Assembly (NCBI GenBank): GCA_036971475.1
Contig: JBAIZL010000024.1
Span: 1,137,501 to 1,201,500 of the forward strand
Direction of reading: 5' to 3'
DNA: 64,000 nt
DNA from: Prosapia bicincta
Lineage: Eukaryota > Arthropoda > Insecta > Hemiptera > Cercopidae
Every line of letters begins with the position of its first letter. Positions within the stretch are counted from its first letter, which is position 1. Of this stretch, positions 1 through 14,642 are shown piece by piece. A program made the translations under genes and the position numbers. The notes under the pieces are model-generated. The model saw only the letters and a list, made by a program, of their open reading frames with translations. It was not told the DNA's origin and did no database searches.

Positions 1-2810
1 ATTTGTTTCAAGTGCAACTTTACAAATAAATCAACCATCAGTTTGTAAAGTACAACAGATTTCTCAGTAACATACTCTACCAGAAACATTCCTTTCTGGT
101 AATCATATTAGAATGGAAAACTGCTTAAACGTGTTCGAGGTATCAGGAAACGTCTAATACTAAATGTAAAGTAACTGTCCCTGGGTCACGCCATTCTGTG
201 CGAGGTTTTACATTAAGCAATGTGTTTTCTTAACTGAAATAAGCTATATTATATTTTCAACCCTAATATAATTTAATTAAAAGTTGAAACAATGGAAGGA
301 GACTCCCAGATCCAGAAGGCACAAAAGCCTTCTCTTCTACTTGTCTTGGCCTTCTATTAACTTTACCGTTGAAACTCTGTTGTATCATTTGCTTCTTCAT
401 TTGAGAGGAAAGCTGTTCTTCAATAAGCTATTTGTATTTGTTTTTATTCAGGGCTAAATGGCTCTACACGAAATACTCTTTTTGATTGCTTTTTTTAAAA
501 ATTCCAATTGACCCTATCTAAATAAATAAGGTTTGTAAAATAACGGAATTCAATTACTAAGGGAATAGTTCATCTTCCTTTCTCATTTAAATTATATTTA
601 TGAACTTTTAAGAATATTATGTTATTCTGTTCACAACATTACACTTTGTCAAGTTTACTACGAATTCGACGTTTTTACCGGCTTTGATAAACTTTAGACA
701 TCGCAGACCTGTTAAAGATTTAAAGCAATTTTTGAAATGGGTTATTTCGTCATGGAAATTATAGCTCAATGTTATAAACTAGTATTTTTGTAATAAGTTG
801 CATTTTTCTAATGCACTATTGTAGATTGGTGGTAGCTCCAAAAGTCATCAACTAAATATAGTAAATACTGCAGCGGTAGTAAAAACTTTCCTAGGATTTT
901 AGTGTAATATAATTGCAATATGTAATGTATTGTTTTGTACAAAACATGTATGTTTTCCTAATAACCTGGGCACTAAGGAGCCACCTCTCTCCCACCGCTG
1001 TTGAGAGCAAATTTTGGATGAGTGACTCCTCTCATTGCGATGACATACTTTTCGCCTAGTTTCCGTACCTGGAGATCGTCTTGCCCTAAACAACCTACCC
1101 TTGCTTATCCATTTGCATACAGGTAGTGTAACATGTAGGCACCACTTTGGGATCCGCACACCGATTCTCTTTACTTCTGGCATCCTAACATACTCCTAAT
1201 GCCCTATCTCTTGTATAGCTTGTTCCAAGTGGCGTTATGTCCCCACTTTAACCCTACCATTATTCTCAATCTATCCTCTATTCTCAACAGATGCCTAGAT
1301 AATGCTACATTAACAATGACCCTTCAATCAAAGAACAACAACTGCAAAGCCCTTTATCTTCTTAATTTGACAGACAAATATTTTCTTTACGAAGGCAAAA
1401 TAAAATAAAGTTCAGTTTAACAAAAGGGCAAAGTAACCAATGTCGTTACAATATTAGAATCATATGGAAAGTCTGAAATATTTCTTAGTAAGATTTTTTT
1501 ACAATATTAAATAAAAAGTAAATATTGAATTAATTAATAGAATTACATTTAATTATCGCAGTTCACATCACAATCTGTTATTCAACATTAATTTCCTTCG
1601 TTTAAACCTATTAAATTCTGCTGCACAACCTGTGATATTGTAATTAATGCAATACAAAAAGGTTGATGACATTCTGTTTTATTGAAAAGTAATTACATTG
1701 TGAAATTGTTTCAAAGGATAAATACCTTTGTTATCCAAAGGGTAATAAATGGTAACTGTCTATAGATTTTTGAAATTTCATATTACATCTCACTTTGAAG
1801 CAATATTTCTAGCATGCAAAATTTAATTTTCTTCATTAAAGGATAAAACGTTCAAACTTTCAAAATCGCTTCTACACATTGATATTTTATTTTACTTATT
1901 AAAACTTTAACTAGATACAGTTACAAATAATTACATTAGTCATTTACAAAAATGTGTCACTTAATAACTGTACTAAAATTACATCTTTTTAAATAAGAGT
2001 TCAAAGGAATGTCTAACATTTAAAATCAGAATATTGTTTACATTTAGAACTGGTTCACGTGGTGGGCATATTGTTATGGAATATAGTGGTATAAAATCAA
2101 CATTTAATAAAAATATATTTTCCTTCAGAATTAATATGTGTTTATAGGTATACGTAAAATGAATAAATAACCTTTGCCGAAGGCATAATGATTTCAAAAT
2201 AATTTAGGATACATTTATAATCAAGATTATTTTTTCGCATGATACTGGAAAAAAAACTTTTAATCATGTATGTTACAGAGTGATTATGTTTTTAGAAGCT
2301 AAATATAAAGGAATTTCATTACCAAAGCATTGCATTCAGCCTAACAAAAACTCTCTGGCAATAGGCTTCGGTCTTGCTGTTGCAAGTGTTTTTTCAAACT
2401 ATGTCGACGTCTGTTACATCAACTGGGCATAACAATTCTTCACAGTCGACAATTAAACACAGGATATGATATATTTTCTGGTCTCAAACATTTAATAATT
2501 ATATTATATAGCAGAAAACCGGTTAAAAAATCGCTGAGAAACCAGCAACCGACCATTTTAGAAAATGGTGGCGTTTTACCTGAGTTATACTGATTTAAAA
2601 ACCTACTTCTATACATAAGATTTATATATTTAATCTTAAAAAATTCTTTATAATATACATAAAATATGCGAAATCAATAAAATATTTAGTAATCCTATAT
2701 AGGGTAATATTTAAGGGAGACGTTTTTATCCTCTCACCCTATATTCTGTATTAAAACATTGTTTAAACCAAATGATGTACATTTTCTATATTATTAATGT
2801 GTAAAATGTA

Positions 2811-2828
2811 CACACACACACACACACA
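2811..2828. repeat. (CA)n microsatellite
   Basis: Nine CA units in a row, followed by a second short CACACA tract a few bases on. Confidence 0.9.
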
Positions 2829-4628
2829 ATTTTACACACACAAAAATATAGTAGATGATTGAAATTACAATATCAAGATTTTAGTTCAAAGTACTTAAAC
2901 CGAAAGGAAAAACTTTTTCAAAAAAGAAATTGATTAATTGGATAAAAATTGTTCTGGCCACATGACAAACTTTTGACTTTAATAGTTCTTAAAGCTTTAG
3001 CCAATTAGGTTACTTATAAAGATCGTTGGAGGAAGGCGACATTAGCAACAACCTTGTGGAGTTTCATGTTTCACAGTTATTCAAAAAGGAGGAATTGGAT
3101 CCATAGAAACTGCTTCCCTTTGATCAAATAATAAATTATTCGCTCTCTCACTGAGGAGTCAGCAAAACTTTTAAGAATTTTCCTTCAATCTTCACGACAC
3201 TTTATACATTTTATTACTGGAGTAACGGTTGAAACTTTGCAATTAGTTAGCAAGGTAACCGAAGTCGGTGAAACTTGTTTCTGTAAGGCTTCTTGTGCAT
3301 ATCAGAAAAGTGTTCCTTGATTTACTTAATATAGGTTGTGAACAGGATTAAGCTAGTATAAGTTGCTGAACTTATATTTCCTTTGGCGTTAAATATAGTA
3401 AATATTTTGGTTTTGATTATGTCACGTAACTAGTCCTACTATATGATGATTTATTATGTATTTGTCTATAAAACGATTTAAAGCTTGTATTAGAGTTTGG
3501 TTGTGGTTATCGTTAAATCTTATAGTGTCAAAGTATCTCAGGCAAGTCAGCTGTTCCTTAACTTCTGATGTCTTTCTACATACACAGCATTGTCGTCATT
3601 TCTCTTATATGACCATTTGACTTAACTTCTAATCAAAACACATATTTTGACTAAAACAGTTTCTCTATTCACGAACAATTGTTCATGTTATTTTTATCGG
3701 TAGAATATGCCTACACCAAAAAGGTGAGCTTAAAAATATTCCCTCATTCAAAGAGAAATGGACAATAGACAAGGAAATCGTTGTCTAGAGAGTTTTTTGT
3801 CTGGATGTGAATCTTAGACGAAAGTTTAAAAAGGTAAACAATTACAATCATTGGAAATACGGTTTCTGAAGATAGATAAATTAATCCTGAATGGAAATGG
3901 GGAGTTATAGAAATTTGTAAGGATATAGAAACTATATGAGAGAATGGAAAACAGAATATACCAATTGCGTATTAAATGGAGAATTAAGGCCCTATAGAGC
4001 AAAGAATTCTTCAGGAAAAATAGAAATTGAAACCAACAAAGCACTACATGCATTAGAAGACAGGCTTATATAGATTACCAACACAATAAAATCAATCTAA
4101 AGCCATATAAAACAACAATAGTAGCCTGTATGAATAACTAGGTAGGAAGAATTACCATGCTTAGGATTAGCGATCAAAAATAATGTTAAATATTAATTTT
4201 ATTTCCATAATAAAAAAAATATTTGTCACTAAATGGCAGTGTACCTATTTACGTTTTGCCTATAAATATAAATACTATGAATTCAAAGAAATATATAATC
4301 TAATATACAATATAATATATTTATCTATCAAATGACAACTGTACCCATAACCCTTTGACTCATACCAAATTAATGTATCTGTTAAAGGCTATGTAACACT
4401 CTTAAAAATAAGGTGTTACATATAAATTCATTTATATATTTAATTTTTATTTAATAATTATATCGTCCCAATATAAAAGGCAATTTTTGTTTTCTTGGTG
4501 CACATTGTGAATCCAGCGTAGGTAGTAAGCGCTCCTAGCGGGCGAAATTGAAATTACCTTGAGTTATTAACTTAAGGTAATTAACCACATCACGGCATGT
4601 GACGTAAACATGAGGTGATAACTGTGAA

Positions 4629-4637
4629 CCAATCAGA

Positions 4638-4706
<69 letters not shown>

Positions 4707-4736
4707 AAGGGTGGGAGTTTGTTTGAAAATTTCAGT
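4629..4736 (+). promoter_or_regulatory. possible core promoter (CCAAT, TATA, initiator-like)
   Basis: A CCAAT box (4629-4633) precedes a (TA)n tract that ends in TATATAAAA (about 4694-4702). A TCAGTT initiator-like hexamer follows about 30 bases later, and the next 70 bases are less AT-rich than their surroundings. The TATA match may be only the edge of the microsatellite. No convincing coding exon follows directly. This is inference from motif spacing. Confidence 0.15.
4643..4701. repeat. (TA)n microsatellite
   Basis: Uninterrupted AT/TA dinucleotides for nearly 60 bases. Confidence 0.95.
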
Positions 4737-5365
4737 TAGCGCGTCCTTGCAACGACCCCACTTCACTAAAAGTGTTTGAACGAGACGGACGCGATGGCAT
4801 TTTCGGAAATAACTTAGAAATGTGTAAGCTTCCAGTATGCAAAATTTAAGACGTCAAGGCCGGTACAAAATTTTATTAACGCAATAAAAGAAGAAGTCAG
4901 AAACGATTATTTATGTGTTTTAAATAAGTACACATTTATATCATTTTTGTTTAAGAGCGCTGATTCCAAGAACGATGTGAAGTAATTAATGATATGTGTT
5001 ATAGTGTATTTACAAGTAATGTGCACAATCAGGTACGTTTTAGATAATAATAAAGAAAATGTCTTTTAATGTTAACTAACTTTAATTTTAAAGGATAAAC
5101 GGTTAACACATGAACGGTAGAAATTGGCTTTGAATATTCATTTCTAAAATTAAATCGGAAAACTTAAGTTACTACCTTCTCGATATATATAAATTTGGAA
5201 AAATTTAATTAAAATATAAAGTAATTAAAATATGTGTGGAATAGTTAGCAGTAATTAAAAGTTAATTACTCGACTCATTGGTGTCATTTGTTCTTTTGTA
5301 ATTTCTCATTGATTAATAAATTGTATAACTTTGTATTTTAAAACTTTCAATTCTTATTTCACAAG

Positions 5366-5450
5366 TAACCTAGTTCTAGCTTCAAGATTTGAAGAACGTC
5401 CCAGACAGACAGTAATCTGCCTGAGCTGTGGCGTAGAACTAGAAGCCCTG
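5366..5450 (+). other. possible exon of unknown gene
   Basis: A less AT-rich block begins after a TTTCACAAG acceptor-like sequence and ends at a strong donor, CTG followed by GTAAGTAAGG. It is open in one frame and reads RFEERPRQTVICLSCGVELE, with a CxxC pair. No homologue is recognised, so this may be a small exon or a chance open stretch. RNA evidence would be needed to raise the confidence. Confidence 0.2.
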
Positions 5451-6558
5451 GTAAGTAAGGTTAATTATGTTGGTAATAAGTTAAATCAATATTCAAATAA
5501 AAGTAATACTTACCCGAGGTAAAAAGGGCTAGAACGTTACAGCTAAAATACGTTTATATAAATAACCACTGTAATCCGGTTCCTATTAACTTTAGACTGC
5601 GGTCAAACAATCTCAGAAAACTATAAACTTGGCGAGGAATTAAAACTTTGGACGTCACTGAGGGGAATCGATTAAATTAGTTGGAAACCCTATTCAGCTA
5701 GAAAGACGTGAGCCATATGATTACCTTGAACTGTGTAAGTTTCACGCATCAACCAGCAAATGTAAGGTTACTTGGGTAGATATTTATAAGTAGTTTGCAT
5801 GTTTCAAATCGCTTTGATACTGAGATATGTAAACCGTATTTATCGGTTTAAATATTAAACTCCTTAATCCCTTCCAGAAAGAAATATTTATAAATGAGAA
5901 AAAACATGTCTCTAAATCCGAGAATATTATGTAACTTTTCTATGTATAAATTGTCTCATAAAAAATGCTAGTCCAAAATAAAATATAACTTATTTTATCT
6001 CACTTCATATTGGTTTTGTTGAGTCAAGTATCTCCTTTTAGAATTGTCTCCTACTTGCAAGTTGTATGCTGGCTTTTACACAGTTTATTACATATAGAAA
6101 TTAGGAATTGCCCATTATGATGTTGATCGTGGTGTAAAATGATAATGACCACCTTTTCATTTAGCGACTACTTGTTGTGTTGCATATCTGGTCCATATAC
6201 CGCTCCCTCTGTATAGTTTCTTTCTACGCTATGTTGTAATTAGAGGCTTTATGTGATAATGAACTACTGTCCTGTTTATTTTATATCATAAGACAAAAGT
6301 GACACATGATTGGGACGACGTCATAAATTCATATGCAAACATATTTTTTCCAACATAATATTAGTAATCTCTGTGCTTTCCAATATAATTTCCTTAACAA
6401 AATTTGGCTGTTTTCTTGCTAGAACAAATAGTATAATCATCCTGAGGATTGTAGTCAGTTTCGGTGAAAGTATCATACTTTGTGCATTTCCTGTTCCACA
6501 TGATCTTCATTATCACTTCCATATCATCGAAATGTGATCAAGCATCATCGTGGTCACT

Positions 6559-6658
6559 NNNNNNNNNNNNNNNNNNNNNNNNNNNNNNNNNNNNNNNNNN
6601 NNNNNNNNNNNNNNNNNNNNNNNNNNNNNNNNNNNNNNNNNNNNNNNNNNNNNNNNNN
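6559..6658. other. assembly gap (100 N)
   Basis: Exactly 100 N, the conventional size for a gap of unknown length. The satellite starts immediately to its right, so the true array is probably longer than shown. Confidence 0.99.
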
Positions 6659-9600
6659 GATTGCCATCGTGTAAATCCGCCTCTCATTCAATTAGACTGG
6701 CCTCAAACATTCACTCAACTGGGCCCGACAACTGTCTCTTCGATTGTCATCGTGTAAATCCGCCTCTCATTCAATTAGACTGGCCTCAAACATTCACTCA
6801 ACTGGGCCCGACAACTGTCTCTTCGATTGTCATCGTGTAAATCCGCCTCTCATTCAATTAGACTGGCCTCAAACATTCACTCAACTGGGCCCAACAACTG
6901 TCTCTTCGATTGTCATCGTGTAAATCCGCCTCTCATTCAATTAGACTGGCCTCAAACATTCACTCAACTGGGCCCAACAACTGTCTCTTCGATTGTCATC
7001 GTGTAAATCCGCCTCTCATTCAATTAGACTGGCCTCAAACATTCACTCAACTGGGCCCAACAACTGTCTCTTCGATTGTCATCGTGTAAATCCGCCTCTC
7101 ATTCAATTAGACTGGCCTCAAACATTCACTCAACTGGGCCCAACAACTGTCTCTTCGATTGTCATCGTGTAAATCCGCCTCTCATTCAATTAGACTGGCC
7201 TCAAACATTCACTCAACTGGGCCCAACAACTGTCTCTTCGATTGTCATCGTGTAAATCCGCCTCTCATTCAATTAGACTGGCCTCAAACATTCACTCAAC
7301 TGGGCCCAACAACTGTCTCTTCGATTGTCATCGTGTAAATCCGCCTCTCATTCAATTAGACTGGCCTCAAACATTCACTCAACTGGGCCCAACAACTGTC
7401 TCTTCGATTGTCATCGTGTAAATCCGCCTCTCATTCAATTAGACTGGCCTCAAACATTCACTCAACTGGGCCCAACAACTGTCTCTTCGATTGTCATCGT
7501 GTAAATCCGCCTCTCATTCAATTAGACTGGCCTCAAACATTCACTCAACTGGGCCCAACAACTGTCTCTTCGATTGTCATCGTGTAAATCCGCCTCTCAT
7601 TCAATTAGACTGGCCTCAAACATTCACTCAACTGGGCCCAACAACTGTCTCTTCGATTGTCATCGTGTAAATCCGCCTCTCATTCAATTAGACTGGCCTC
7701 AAACATTCACTCAACTGGGCCCAACAACTGTCTCTTCGATTGTCATCGTGTAAATCCGCCTCTCATTCAATTAGACTGGCCTCAAACATTCACTCAACTG
7801 GGCCCAACAACTGTCTCTTCGATTGTCATCGTGTAAATCCGCCTCTCATTCAATTAGACTGGCCTCAAACATTCACTCAACTGGGCCCAACAACTGTCTC
7901 TTCGATTGTCATCGTGTAAATCCGCCTCTCATTCAATTAGACTGGCCTCAAACATTCACTCAACTGGGCCCAACAACTGTCTCTTCGATTGTCATCGTGT
8001 AAATCCGCCTCTCATTCAATTAGACTGGCCTCAAACATTCACTCAACTGGGCCCAACAACTGTCTCTTCGATTGTCATCGTGTAAATCCGCCTCTCATTC
8101 AATTAGACTGGCCTCAAACATTCACTCAACTGGGCCCAACAACTGTCTCTTCGATTGTCATCGTGTAAATCCGCCTCTCATTCAATTAGACTGGCCTCAA
8201 ACATTCACTCAACTGGGCCCAACAACTGTCTCTTCGATTGTCATCGTGTAAATCCGCCTCTCATTCAATTAGACTGGCCTCAAACATTCACTCAACTGGG
8301 CCCAACAACTGTCTCTTCGATTGTCATCGTGTAAATCCGCCTCTCATTCAATTAGACTGGCCTCAAACATTCACTCAACTGGGCCCAACAACTGTCTCTT
8401 CGATTGTCATCGTGTAAATCCGCCTCTCATTCAATTAGACTGGCCTCAAACATTCACTCAACTGGGCCCAACAACTGTCTCTTCGATTGTCATCGTGTAA
8501 ATCCGCCTCTCATTCAATTAGACTGGCCTCAAACATTCACTCAACTGGGCCCAACAACTGTCTCTTCGATTGTCATCGTGTAAATCCGCCTCTCATTCAA
8601 TTAGACTGGCCTCAAACATTCACTCAACTGGGCCCAACAACTGTCTCTTCGATTGTCATCGTGTAAATCCGCCTCTCATTCAATTAGACTGGCCTCAAAC
8701 ATTCACTCAACTGGGCCCAACAACTGTCTCTTCGATTGTCATCGTGTAAATCCGCCTCTCATTCAATTAGACTGGCCACAAACATTCACTCAACTGGGCC
8801 CGACAACTGTCTCTTCAATTGTCATCGTGTAAATCCGCCTCTCATTCAATTAGACTGGCCTCAAACATTCACTCAACTGGGCCCAACAACTGTCTCTTCG
8901 ATTGTCATCGTGTAAATCCGCCTCTCATTCAATTAGACTGGCCTCAAACATTCACTCAACTGGGCCCGACAACTGTCTCTTCGATTGCCATCGTGTAAAT
9001 CCGCCTCTCATTCAATTAGACTGGCCTCAAACATTCACTCAACTGGGCCCGACAACTGTCTCTTCGATTGTCATCGTGTAAATCCGCCTCTCATTCAATT
9101 AGACTGGCCTCAAACATTCACTCAACTGGGCCCAACAACTGTCTCTTCGATTGTCATCGTGTAAATCCGCCTCTCATTCAATTAGACTGGCCTCAAACAT
9201 TCACTCAACTGGGCCCGACTACTGTCTCTTCGATTGTCATCGTGTAAATCCGCCTCTCATTCAATTAGACTGGCCTCAAACATTCACTCAACTGGGCCCA
9301 ACAACTGTCTCTTCGATTGTCATCGTGTAAATCCGCCTCTCATTCAATTAGACGGGCCTCAAACATTCACTCAACTGGGCCCAACAACTGTCTCTTCGAT
9401 TGTCATCGTGTAAATCCGCCTCTCATTCAATTAGACTGGCCTCAAACATTCACTCAACTGGGCCCAACAACTGTCTCTTCGATTGTCATCGTGTAAATCC
9501 GCCTCTCATTCAATTAGACTGGCCTCAAACATTCACTCAACTGGGCCCGACTACTGTCTCTTCGATTGTCATCGTGTAAATCCGCCTCTCATTCAATTAG

Positions 9601-12600
9601 ACTGGCCTCAAACATTCACTCAACTGGGCCCAACAACTGTCTCTTCGATTGTCATCGTGTAAATCCGCCTCTCATTCAATTAGACTGGCCTCAAACATTC
9701 ACTCAACTGGGCCCGACAACTGTTTCTTCGATTGTCATCGTGTAAATCCGCCTCTCATTCAATTAGACTGGCCTCAAACATTCACTCAACTGGGCCCAAC
9801 AACTGTCTCTTCGATTGTCCATCGTGTAAATCCGCCTCTCATTCAATTAGACTGGCCTCAAACATTCACTCAACTGGGCCCGACTACTGTCTCTTCGATT
9901 GTCATCGTGTAAATCCGCCTCTCATTCAATTAGACTGGCCTCAAACATTCACTCAACTGGGCCCAACAACTGTCTCTTCGATTGTCATCGTGTAAATCCG
10001 CCTCTCATTCAATTAGACTGGCCTCAAACATTCACTCAACTGGGCCCAACAACTGTCTCTTCGATTGTCATCGTGTAAATCCGCCTCTCATTCAATTAGA
10101 CTGGCCTCAGACATTCACTCAACTGGGCCCAACAACTGTCTCTTCGATTGTCATCGTGTAAATCCGCCTCTCATTCAATTAGACTGGCCTCAAACATTCA
10201 CTCAACTGGGCCCAACAACTGTCTCTTCGATTGTCATCGTGTAAATCCGCCTCTCATTCAATTAGACTGGCCTCAAACATTCACTCAACTGGGCCCAACA
10301 ACTGTCTCTTCGATTGTCATCGTGTAAATCCGCCTCTCATTCAATTAGACTGGCCACAAACATTCACTCAACTGGGCCCGACAACTGTCTCTTCAATTGT
10401 CATCGTGTAAATCCGCCTCTCATTCAATTAGACTGGCCTCAAACATTCACTCAACTGGGCCCAACAACTGTCTCTTCGATTGTCATCGTGTAAATCCGCC
10501 TCTCATTCAATTAGACTGGCCTCAAACATTCACTCAACTGGGCCCGACAACTGTCTCTTCGATTGTCATCGTGTAAATCCGCCTCTCATTCAATTAGACT
10601 GGCCTCAAACATTCACTCAACTGGGCCCGACAACTGTCTCTTCGATTGCCATCGTGTAAATCCGCCTCTCATTCAATTAGACTGGCCTCAAACATTCACT
10701 CAACTGGGCCCGACAACTGTCTCTTCGATTGTCATCGTGTAAATCCGCCTCTCATTCAATTAGACTGGCCTCAAACATTCACTCAACTGGGCCCAACAAC
10801 TGTCTCTTCGATTGTCATCGTGTAAATCCGCCTCTCATTCAATTAGACTGGCCTCAAACATTCACTCAACTGGGCCCGACTACTGTCTCTTCGATTGTCA
10901 TCGTGTAAATCCGCCTCTCATTCAATTAGACTGGCCTCAAACATTCACTCAACTGGGCCCAACAACTGTCTCTTCGATTGTCATCGTGTAAATCCGCCTC
11001 TCATTCAATTAGACGGGCCTCAAACATTCACTCAACTGGGCCCAACAACTGTCTCTTCGATTGTCATCGTGTAAATCCGCCTCTCATTCAATTAGACTGG
11101 CCTCAAACATTCACTCAACTGGGCCCAACAACTGTCTCTTCGATTGTCATCGTGTAAATCCGCCTCTCATTCAATTAGACTGGCCTCAAACATTCACTCA
11201 ACTGGGCCCAACAACTGTCTCTTCGATTGTCATCGTGTAAATCCGCCTCTCATTCAATTAGACTGGCCTCAAACATTCACTCAACTGGGCCCGACTACTG
11301 TCTCTTCGATTGTCATCGTGTAAATCCGCCTCTCATTCAATTAGACTGGCCTCAAACATTCACTCAACTGGGCCCAACAACTGTCTCTTCGATTGTCATC
11401 GTGTAAATCCGCCTCTCATTCAATTAGACTGGCCTCAAACATTCACTCAACTGGGCCCAACAACTGTCTCTTCGATTGTCATCGTGTAAATCCGCCTCTC
11501 ATTCAATTAGACTGGCCTCAAACATTCACTCAACTGGGCCCAACAACTGTCTCTTCGATTGTCATCGTGTAAATCCGCCTCTCATTCAATTAGACTGGCC
11601 TCAAACATTCACTCAACTGGGCCCAACAACTGTCTCTTCGATTGTCATCGTGTAAATCCGCCTCTCATTCAATTAGACTGGCCTCAAACATTCACTCAAC
11701 TGGGCCCGACAACTGTTTCTTCGATTGTCATCGTGTAAATCCGCCTCTCATTCAATTAGACTGGCCTCAAACATTCACTCAACTGGGCCCAACAGCTATC
11801 TCTTCGATTGTCATCGTGTAAATCCGCCTCTCATTCAATTAGACTGGCCTCAAACATTCACTCAACTGGGCCCAACAACTGTCTCTTCGATTGTCATCGT
11901 GTAAATCCGCCTCTCATTCAATTAGACTGGCCTCAGACATTCACTCAACTGGGCCCAACAACTGTCTCTTCGATTGTCATCGTGTAAATCCGCCTCTCAT
12001 TCAATTAGACTGGCCTCAAACATTCACTCAACTGGGCCCAACAACTGTCTCTTCGATTGTCATCGTGTAAATCCGCCTCTCATTCAATTAGACTGGCCTC
12101 AAACATTCACTCAACTGGGCCCAACAACTGTCTCTTCGATTGTCATCGTGTAAATCCGCCTCTCATTCAATTAGACTGGCCTCAAACATTCACTCAACTG
12201 GGCCCGACAACTGTCTCTTCGATTGTCATCGTGTAAATCCGCCTCTCATTCAATTAGACTGGCCTCAAACATTCACTCAACTGGGCCCAACAACTGTCTC
12301 TTCGATTGTCATCGTGTAAATCCGCCTCTCATTCAATTAGACTGGCCTCAAACATTCACTCAACTGGGCCCAACAACTGTCTCTTCGATTGTCATCGTGT
12401 AAATCCGCCTCTCATTCAATTAGACTGGCCTCAAACATTCACTCAACTGGGCCCGACAACTGTCTCTTCGATTGTCATCGTGTAAATCCGCCTCTCATTC
12501 AATTAGACTGGCCTCAAACATTCACTCAACTGGGCCCGACAACTGTCTCTTCGATTGTCATCGTGTAAATCCGCCTCTCATTCAATTAGACTGGCCTCAA

Positions 12601-13157
12601 ACATTCACTCAACTGGGTCCGACAACTGTCTCTTCGATTGTCATCGTGTAAATCCGCCTCTCATTCAATTAGACTGGCCTCAAACATTCACTCAACTGGG
12701 CCCGACAACTGTCTCTTCGATTGTCATCGTGTAAATCCGCCTCTCATTCAATTAGACTGGCCTCAAACATTCACTCAACTGGGCCCGACTACTGTCTCTT
12801 CGATTGTCATCGTGTAAATCCGCCTCTCATTCAATTAGACTGGCCTCAAACATTCACTCAACTGGGCCCAACAACTGTCTCTTCGATTGTCATCGTGTAA
12901 ATCCGCCTCTCATTCAATTAGACTGGCCTCAAACATTCACTCAACTGGGCCCAACAACTGTCTCTTCGATTGTCATCGTGTAAATCCGCCTCTCATTCAA
13001 TTAGACTGGCCTCAGACATTCACTCAACTGGGCCCAACAACTGTCTCTTCGATTGTCATCGTGTAAATCCGCCTCTCATTCAATTAGACTGGCCTCAGAC
13101 ATTCACTCAACTGGGCCCAACAACTGTCTCTTCGATTGTCATCGTGTAAATCCGCCT
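6659..13157. repeat. 83-bp tandem satellite, about 78 copies
   Basis: The monomer is 83 bp and contains the landmarks CATCGTGTAAATCCGCC, CAATTAGACTGGCCTC and CAACTGGGCCC. Successive GATTGTCATCG landmarks fall at 6742 and 6825, and so on every 83 bases. Monomers from about 6825 to 8750 are almost identical. From 8776 onward marked variants appear (CCACAAAC, GACGGG, CGACTACTG, CAGACATT, and one 84-bp unit with an extra C near 9818). Every + frame contains a stop per monomer or two, so the short open frames here are not genes. Confidence 0.97.
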
Positions 13158-13213
13158 TAAGGATAGTTATTTGGTAACCAAAATGTACACCAGTTTAAAA
13201 TAAAAATATTTGT

Positions 13214-13445
13214 TACAATGAAAATATTGGAAAGAACCTCAATACTACAAAAATAATAAAACATAACAAATAAAATAAGTTAATTAAGATTAAACATGAG
13301 GATGACATGGTCATCGAAATGAACATAAGGGTTTAATCTTAAGTAACTTGTTTTATTTGTTATTTTTTATTATTTTTGTGGTATTGGGGTTCTTTCCAAT
13401 ATTTCCATTGTAATATATTGTACCACTGAGCTCTTGATATTGTGT
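13214..13445 (+). mobile_element. Penelope-like family B, short inverted remnant
   Basis: This is a small inverted repeat: TTACAATGAAAATATTGG at the left end, CCAATATTTCCATTGTAA near the right, then a tail reading TTGTACCACTGAGCTCTTG. Arms and tail match the larger family B element at 54323-55867. The flanks AAAAATATTTGT (13202-13213) and AAACATATTTGT (13446-13457) look like a 12-bp target-site duplication with one mismatch. The ribozyme-like region survives only partly (GATGACATGGTCATC followed by GAAA). Confidence 0.7.
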
Positions 13446-13457
13446 AAACATATTTGT

Positions 13458-13982
13458 GGTTAAAGGCTTACGAGCATTATTTACTATTATTTAACCACAG
13501 TTTATTCCAAATAAACAGTGGTGCAATAAAAATATTCATAAATATCGGGTTTAAGAGGTTTGAATATGCTATACCATTATCCTGTTTTAAATATTCAACA
13601 TTATGGGACCAGAAAAATGAAATCTCCTAATTTATAGTCTACATGGAGTTCTCTACAAACCCAAAATATTATGTTTTATTGTACTTGCACCGGATTAATA
13701 AAAATAGGGCTAAAAAGAGATAATTTTTCACAATTATATCCACACTGGCATTAATACGTCTGCTTTTGGTTTTCAAAAATATCTAAGCCTGCTATAATAC
13801 AAGTAGTATTTATGGATATTACTTGATATATTTGGATGTCTACATAGTGTTTTAGCGATAAGGGTGTACTTAGATTTAAAGTAATGTTAATTAATTTGAA
13901 GTTATTTTATTTAGAATAAAGTTAAAGAATTGATAAGACCGACGTTTCCAATCAAAGTAAAATAAATATAACATATATTCAA
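13458..13982. other. unannotated AT-rich spacer
   Basis: No gene, repeat or element recognised. Confidence 0.5.
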
Positions 13983-14193
13983 GTACATTTTCCTAACCTT
14001 ATAATATTTTCCTCTGTTGACGCGTTTCGGAATTTCTTTATTTTCGAAACTTAAATCGTACTTACATCACGTACTTCTACTTCTAGTATTTAAATAGTAC
14101 TAGAAGTACGATTTAAGTTTTAAAAATGGAGTCATTCCGAAACGATTCAACAGAGGAAAATATTATAAAGTTAGGAAAGGCAGAAAAATGTAC
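13983..14193. mobile_element. short inverted repeat, Penelope-like relic (family G)
   Basis: GTACATTTTCCTAACCTT at the left is mirrored at the right by TTAGGAAAGGCAGAAAAATGTAC-like sequence. The inner arms share CCTCTGTTGACGCGTTTCGG and its complement. TTCCGAAACG in both arms resembles the GAAA side of a hammerhead, but no CTGANGA core is present. The centre is related in style to 33604-33753. Confidence 0.5.
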
Positions 14194-14491
14194 TCAAATA
14201 TTCCTAACAGAAATGAAGATGAGTATATTAAGAATGTCAAACAGTATATTAATATAATAAAATACACGTCTGTGTGTATTTATTTTTCTTTGGTTTAACT
14301 TACCGACTGATGGAAAGCGACATGTTGAAGTTGTGGCCTAATGTTGAAGCCTCGATCCCTGTTCAGTGAAAACTCCATCTGCGTATAACTTCGCCTTAGT
14401 TCGCCTCCCATCATGCTAGAACAAGAACAAATCAGGTGTACCAAGATCTTTAAGGCCTGCCTATACGCTACAACCATTGGGTACCTATATG

Positions 14492-14642
<151 letters not shown>

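Larger units (their letters stand above)
1..6558. other. AT-rich DNA without recognisable gene
   Basis: Both strands hold only short open frames (the longest about 95 codons) with no family I recognise. The stretch contains a short (CA)n tract, a long (TA)n tract and a possible promoter/exon, listed separately. It is probably intergenic or intronic sequence with old unrecognised repeats. Confidence 0.6.

Noticed and set aside
6480..6557. Hammerhead-like ATCGAAATG sequence left of the gap
   Set aside because: GAAA follows a weak stem but no CTGANGA core is present, and no inverted partner was found.
6659..13157. CRISPR array
   Set aside because: Repeats are directly contiguous with no unique spacers, and the context is eukaryotic. 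It is a satellite.
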